Assembly (NCBI GenBank): GCA_003117195.1
Contig: BDSI01000028.1
Coordinates: forward strand, 529,001 to 593,000
Length of the DNA stretch: 64,000 nucleotides
Source of the DNA: Eudorina sp. 2006-703-Eu-15
Lineage: Eukaryota > Chlorophyta > Chlorophyceae > Chlamydomonadales > Volvocaceae
Direction of reading: 5' to 3'
This document shows, piece by piece, positions 59,501-64,000 of this stretch; the stretch's first letter is position 1; every line of letters begins with the position of its first letter. The notes beneath the pieces are model-generated. The model was not told the DNA's origin, did no database searches, and worked only from the letters and a program-made list of their open reading frames with translations. A program made the position numbers and the translations under genes.

Positions 59501-62500
59501 GCCACCAGACATCCGCCCGCCACGCATTCAACTCCTGCCCCGTCGCCTGCTGCCCGTCCGCCCGCGCGCGCGCCGCCCGCCGCCGCCGCCGCCGAACGCG
59601 ACAGGCCCCCGACCGAATGGCTCACGGCAATGGCAAGCGCGTCTCCGCCTGGGTCCAGAGCGCAGGTACGAATGTACGAATGTACGCGGGTCCGGATAGA
59701 GCTCAGTGCCACTACTCCATCCAGTGTGCTGTGTGCTGAGCTCGGATGGTCTCTCAGAGCTGAAACCCAACGAACCTTCGTGTGCGCCTAACGATTGGAA
59801 GCGATGAGGCCATCACCATCCATGTCCAGCTGTTCCCTCCCTGGGTGCCCGCTGACGGACCGAGCGCCGCAACCTCTGGTACCGTACGTTCGTGGGGCCC
59901 CCGCCCGTGCAGGCGCCTTCTTCCAGAACTCCGCCGCGCTTGGTGACGTGGCGTCTCATGCCTGGGCGGTGAGTGTGCGGTCAAGGGGGGAACGCAACCA
60001 CTGCGCGGCTGTTAGTTGGTTAGTTCGTTAGCTATCTACATGGCGGAGACTCGCCGGGGGCCAACCACCGAGCGGCTGTATGTATGTGGCTGGCTCTCGT
60101 CGCACCGGCCTGCTGGCCACTGCCTCGTCAATCATTTTGCTTGATGGTCATCGCCTCGCTCGCTGACATGACGACTGTAACATCATCAAGTTCGCTGTCT
60201 ACCGTATATGTGCCACTAAGCTCGCTCGCTCAGCAGCCGTACACGCCGCGCGCGAACAGCTTCCTGCCTCACTACCACGACCGCTACCGGCACCAGCACC
60301 AGCATCTCTTCCCATCTCTATCCGCTCCCCTTTTGCGCCCGCAGTACAGTGCTAATAAGAAGTGCAGCGACGGTGCGCCGCGGACCGCCCCCGGGGGCGC
60401 CTCCGTCAACAGATGCGGCGGCGGGTCCGCGGCCCCCAGCCGCTGCGAGACGGAGGTGGTGACGCTGGCGGACTCCTCCGAGACTACTGCTGTAGCCGCC
60501 TCGAAGCCCGCCGGCAGGGGGCCCGGCTCGCCGCCTGCTGGAGGCGCCCCTGCGTATGCAGCAGCTGAAGCAGGACCCAGCAGCTCAGGGGCGGGCGCTG
60601 ATGCTGATGCTGCTGGTGCTGGTCCCGGTCCCGACGACGATGCGGCCAGCGAGGGCAGCGGGGCGAGCGGCTTGTCAGGTACGTGATGAGGGCGGGTAAC
60701 TAACGTAGCGCGGGGCACTCACGGTAAGTGGACGAGCTAGCTAGGTAGGGCGGTTGTGCAGGTGGGCGGTTGGGTGTTATTCTACTTAAATCCTTTTGCA
60801 GCTGCGTGCGACGGCGCCGATCGATGCCGTCGAGGAGAGCTGCCGCGCCGTGTTCTGCTGGTGCTGTACATGTATGCGTGCCGTGCCGTGCCGTGCCGTG
60901 CCGTGTGTGTATGTGTGTATGTATGTGTGACAACCCCGCAGCCGATGGGGACGAGTTCCGGAGGGGCAGGCGCTACCGGAAGTTCAACAAACTGATTGAT
61001 GCGGCTCCCTCCCAGCAGGTAGGTACGAACACGGCGGTTGACAATGATGATATATTTGTAGCTGCTCATCAGTACGGACTGGAATCCATGAAACGAACCG
61101 GCCACTCACGTATGCACTTGGTACGTTGGAAGCACGAGTCGCGGTAGCCCCGACGTCAACGGTGTTTGGAAGACGAATCCTCCATCCTGTCTTGCGAGGT
61201 ACACTTGTGTCGCGTTTGTTCGCCATGCTGGTCCGTCCTAGTCCGACCATGCATGACGCGCTCACCACGCACATGGCTAGTAATGAACTTTCGTTGTGGA
61301 ACGCCCTCCCAGCAGCGTTACGGGCGCGTCACCGCGCTGCACACTGAAGGAGTCTGTTTTACAGGGCGACAATAGATACCCTGTCGCCCCGGTTGCGTGT
61401 GCGTGACCCCCGTGCGTGTGTCTAATGAGAGCACCACCCAGAACCGTTTGTGATCCCCGTGTGTCGTGACGACGTCCGTTGCGCCCCGCCGCTGCATGCG
61501 CGCGTGCGCCCCGCCGCCGCGGTCCTCGCCCGCCCGCAGGCCCACAAGCGGCTCATGCTCCGCGCTGTCTGCATGGCCATAGTGCTGTGCGCCGTTCACG
61601 TCACCTGCTTCGCGCTCACCATCGCGTCCTTCCAAACTCGGAGGCAGAGCATGGTGCAGCTGAGCCACAGCGGGCTGCTGCCGATGTACACGGGCCAGGT
61701 GGGCTGCCCTTCCTCGCTTGTATGTATGTGGAGGGCGCGCGGGCGGGGTAGGGTATCGCGGACTCCGTGAACCAGCGAGCGGGCCAATGGCTGCGTCTGG
61801 GAAGGCCCATGTGTTAGAAATATTTTGAGGGAGGAAATAAGGACTATAAGGACCGGGGGAGCAAGGGAATGCGTGGCCGATGGGTTCTATGGACGGACCA
61901 AAGTCAGCAGACATCACCGAACATCAACCGCGCGGTGGGACATATATAGCCTGGTTGGTACAGGGCCCTACAAGCAAGTAAGCGGATGATGCGGCGGTTG
62001 CGCAGTGAGGAGGCACGCACGCAGCGCGCGGTTCGTTGGTTCAATCCACAATGCCCGCACGCATGCTCGCTCGTAGCTAGGTCCGCACACACAGGCGGTC
62101 TGCTGCGTGCTGCGCGACTCCATCCCTTCCGTGCTAGTCGTGCGGTACCATATTTAGGCGACGAACCTCCGGGCGCGGCAGCCCAAGAAAGGCCCCCGCC
62201 CCTGCGTGCGTCTTCCGGCCATCGCCTACGGCCGGACAAGGCAGTAGGCAGGGTGCGTGTCTTGGGCTGCCTGCTGCAGGTCGGCCGAGTCGTTGCCTGC
62301 GCTGTCAGTTCAGGAAGGTAGGAGGCCAATACGGTATACGGTGGTATACATACACGCAAGTACATCGTTCCCATCTGTATAAATCATGTGGGGCGACAGT
62401 TGAGTTCGATGGCAGCGCTTCGGCTATCCACCAGGAGAGGATTAGGTGTGTCCCCCGTACTGGTGTGCGATTGGTGCGGTGGCGGCGCAGGTGACGGCGG

Positions 62501-63871
62501 ATGTGCGCTCCCTGGACCTCATCTCCCGGAACCGGACGCTGCCGACTCTGTACACCTGGGACGACGTGCCGGTGCGCGGTGGGGGTGCGGGGCCGGGTCT
62601 GCGGCCAGCGGGCCGGGGCTGCGTGGGCTGTGGGCTCTGGCCCGCCCCCCTGCGTCCCGGACCATCTTTACGTCGGTTCCCTATCGATTTATCCACGCCC
62701 GAGTCAGATTAAGAACCATCGATCGGCAGTACAGCCACCTATACGGAGTGTGAAGTATGTATAAACTTGAATGGAGTGCGGCAGTGCAATGTACGATACA
62801 CAACGTACTTTATGACAGATAGACGACACGGGCATCACGCACGTGCGCGTGCCGCCGCCGTACATATGCTCCCATGCGTTTCAGCAGTCCGCCCCGCTCC
62901 GTACACGGGGACCGTTGCCTCCGCCCCTCCCCGCCTCCTGCTGCCCTGCCTGCCTGTATGCATGTGGCCCGCCAGTTCTTTGTGGCGCGCGTCTCGAAGG
63001 CCTCCGTCGAAATCCAGGTGCGTGCGCTCATCGATTCGCCCTGCTGCTCTACTATCAGCGGCCCGCTGCTGCTGTGACTGACTAACGAGCGAGCGGGTTG
63101 ATTGGCGAGAAGTGCTTGCGGGAATCACCTACAGACAGGCAGGGCAGGGTGATGTAAGCGTCCATCCTTGCATGTCGCCCGCTGGACCCTTCATCAACAT
63201 GCTCATCATGACCTCACGCCCCGGCGTCCCGACTCCACGGTATGCCTGGGATGGACACGGGTATGCATCTGTCGCAGAGCCGCATGATGGACATCCTCAC
63301 CTCCAACACCGGCGGCGGAGCACAGGCCCGGATGAACGCGATACTGTACGGGACCCAGCGCACGGTGCGTACTGCTGTCCGTACATACAGCAGCATATAT
63401 CTTTTCAAATGCACTCGAGACAATTTGGCACGCGCGCCACCGGTGGCGAGGTTTCGTTTTCGCGGTGTGTATGTGTGCGTGTGGTGAGGAGGTTATTACG
63501 GCTGTCAGCGACGGATGACCCGCGGGGTCCACTGCACCATCATTAATGGTTAATGATAAGAAAACACGCCCAATCAACCAGCATCCAACGGGTGCTGATG
63601 ACGATGCCCGCTGCGGCCCTTTGACCGTTGCAGCTGATGCATGGGTGGTCCGTCCGCCCCTGCCTTACTTGCTTGCTCGCTGGCGAGCCAGCCGGCGGTG
63701 CAGGCGTCCGTACGCGCGCTCCCATGCACGCATGCCTACGTATGATGCAGCACCTACCGTGAGGAGCTGTATGTGGATGTCATCTTGTCATGCATTGCAT
63801 GGATGCAGGTTTGGAGCGGCAAGGCGGAGGATGGATCGGGATCCGACTTGTTCACCAACGTGACTGTCTGG
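40935..63871 (+). CDS. Tmc-type ('tiny macrocysts') polytopic membrane protein with PAS-like sensor domains, 3' partial
   Basis: The model has 43 exons: 40935-41014, 41713-41750, 42227-42358, 42715-42763, 43341-43466, 43697-43762, 44071-44146, 44534-44628, 44875-44952, 45158-45259, 45582-45853, 46399-46476, 46793-46865, 47346-47450, 47712-47780, 48038-48090, 48302-48379, 49008-49086, 49571-49678, 50087-50162, 50623-50696, 50995-51034, 51495-51743, 52498-52627, 52946-53113, 53416-53627, 53887-54218, 54582-54754, 55175-55295, 55744-55856, 56285-56411, 56897-57217, 57669-58917, 59165-59250, 59509-59665, 59913-59968, 60345-60678, 60942-61018, 61540-61698, 62491-62571, 62976-63017, 63278-63364 and 63809-63871. 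This gives about 2095 residues, and the gene continues past the window. Frame is kept at every junction except exon 1 to 2. The order is N-terminal membrane module, helical linker, PAS region, low-complexity block, then a second membrane and ectodomain module. Large Tmc-PAS proteins form a multicopy family in Chlamydomonas and relatives, with poorly known function; environmental sensing is inferred. Confidence 0.85.
41713..45853 (+). other. N-terminal Tmc membrane module, about seven spans
   Basis: Exons 2-11 of the Tmc-PAS gene encode the conserved opening FGVLYTL...GDIPKRVRWRW and then hydrophobic segments: IFISVLLELWQLFPVVV (42258-), YLAALYTLVTLLALSLI (43353-), VLQVLGTLLFQTF (43697-), ATGLFLALYIGMAVLY (44564-), VAACLYVILSLALVWQL (45200-), VAVSIAWCSATLMLLVF (45615-) and LMAIGLAPAFCAGALMSYG (45755-). 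Family motifs include EVNPLSRHPEALG and SPHLVSWVNYLRSGV. I count about seven spans. Confidence 0.8.
41823..41880. repeat. Dispersed repeat, copy 2 (partner at 23606-23664)
   Basis: This block in the second intron of the Tmc-PAS gene shares the 20-bp core CCGACCGGGCGTTCCAACGG and flanking order with the copy at 23606-23664. Confidence 0.8.
46051..46073. repeat. Copy of the dispersed TTTCTT...TAAACACA short element
   Basis: CTTTCTTGCTAAACACACAT here matches GTTTCTTGCTAAACAAACAT at 6821-6840. Looser or inverted relatives are at 16385-16500, 17049-17081, 49941-49967 and 63910-63945. All lie in introns or intergenic DNA. Confidence 0.6.
46234..46326. repeat. CTAC tetranucleotide repeat
   Basis: A run of about 90 bp of CTAC units with some CCAC variants lies in the Tmc-PAS intron 45854-46398. 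Confidence 0.95.
48012..48036. repeat. CCGTAC hexamer repeat beside a splice acceptor
   Basis: Four CCGTAC/CCGCAC units form the pyrimidine-rich stretch just before the acceptor of exon 48038-48090. Confidence 0.85.
48485..48545. repeat. Dispersed repeat family 3, inverted copy
   Basis: Read on the - strand, this block runs AAAAGAAAAGG, AACCAGAAACGAACC and GGGCACA. The + strand block at 51797-51860 runs AATTGAAAAGGG, AACCCAAAGAACGAACCC and GGGCACAC. Both lie in Tmc-PAS introns. Confidence 0.6.
49391..49429. repeat. ATCC tetranucleotide repeat
   Basis: About ten ATCC units lie in the Tmc-PAS intron 49087-49570. Confidence 0.95.
50532..50570. repeat. ATG/GAT trinucleotide repeat
   Basis: Thirteen uninterrupted ATG units lie in the Tmc-PAS intron 50163-50622, about 50 bp before the acceptor. 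Confidence 0.95.
51797..51860. repeat. Dispersed repeat family 3, direct copy
   Basis: This is the partner of the inverted block at 48485-48545; it lies in the intron 51744-52497. Confidence 0.6.
56785..56840. repeat. AT-rich tract
   Basis: About 55 bp are almost pure A and T, with TATTATAT units, inside a GC-rich gene (intron 56412-56896). A similar AT-rich patch is at 57300-57362. Confidence 0.9.
57669..58917 (+). other. Giant low-complexity exon (416 residues) inside the Tmc-PAS gene
   Basis: This 1249-nt exon is by far the longest of the gene. Only its first 40 or so residues (VGPVHVLQATHADGHQNKLM onwards) look folded, as the end of a PAS-like unit. The rest is Ala/Gly/Pro/Ser/Arg-rich and probably disordered. 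The acceptor at 57668 and donor at 58918 both keep frame with neighbours. Confidence 0.75.
60877..60905. repeat. CCGTG pentanucleotide repeat
   Basis: About six CCGTG units run into a GTGTAT-rich stretch just before the acceptor of exon 60942-61018. Confidence 0.9.
60942..63871 (+). other. C-terminal membrane and ectodomain module of the Tmc-PAS protein, incomplete
   Basis: Exons 38-43 begin with a basic pre-membrane segment (RRGRRYRKFNKLIDAA), then a membrane span (AVCMAIVLCAVHVTCFALTI at 61558-), then a soluble region with possible N-glycosylation sites (ISRNRTLPTLY; FTNVTVW). Family members end with one more span beyond this ectodomain, which would lie right of the window. Exon 62976-63017 is short and the least certain. 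Confidence 0.6.
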
Positions 63872-64000
63872 GTAAGGAGGGCTAGCTGCTGCGCCGACCT
63901 ATCTAGTGGTGTTTCTTTGTTGTGTTTAGAAATGAAACCCGCCCGCCCGCCCGCCCGATCCCGATGTTTCTTTGTTGAATCCACCTGGCGGATTTAGAAG

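Overview
This window looks like nuclear DNA of a volvocine or related chlamydomonadalean green alga. The evidence is very GC-rich coding sequence, genes split by dozens of short introns with GTGAGT/GTGCGT-type donors and C-rich CCCGCAG-type acceptors, introns packed with micro- and minisatellites, TGTAA motifs downstream of two genes, and protein families (the Tmc-PAS family, a plant-like SEC8) typical of these algae. Genus and species cannot be fixed from the sequence. No rRNA, tRNA, CRISPR array or prokaryotic operon was seen.

Six protein-coding genes account for almost all of the window. From left to right: (1) the 3' half of a zuotin-related J-protein with two SANT/Myb domains (ZRF1/DNAJC2 type), + strand, up to 5156; (2) a complete exocyst SEC8 gene, - strand, 19681 to 7362, 21 exons; (3) a complete 14-exon gene, + strand, 21231-26547, for a co-chaperone-like protein with a J domain, a Cys/His zinc cluster and two CS (p23/NudC-like) modules; (4) a complete 11-exon gene, - strand, 33999 to 27837, for a secreted-entry membrane protein with an LRR-like ectodomain and about six membrane spans; (5) a complete 8-exon Gfo/Idh/MocA oxidoreductase gene, + strand, 34414-37729; (6) a very large gene, + strand, from 40935 to beyond the right edge, with at least 43 exons, for a Tmc-type ('tiny macrocysts') polytopic membrane protein carrying a string of PAS-like sensor domains and a second membrane module.

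The genes alternate in orientation: 1 and 2 converge, 2 and 3 diverge, 3 and 4 converge, and 4 and 5 diverge from a 414-bp shared upstream region. Genes 5 and 6 lie in tandem, separated by 3.2 kb with no gene I can support. Exon models were built by hand from frame continuity, splice sites and family similarity. Every junction in genes 1-5 keeps the reading frame. Gene 6 keeps frame everywhere except between its first two proposed exons.

The genes do not form an obvious pathway. Themes are protein folding (1, 3), secretion (2), membrane sensing (4, 6) and small-molecule oxidation (5). Introns and intergenic DNA hold many tandem repeats, one MITE-like inverted-repeat element and three families of short dispersed repeats.
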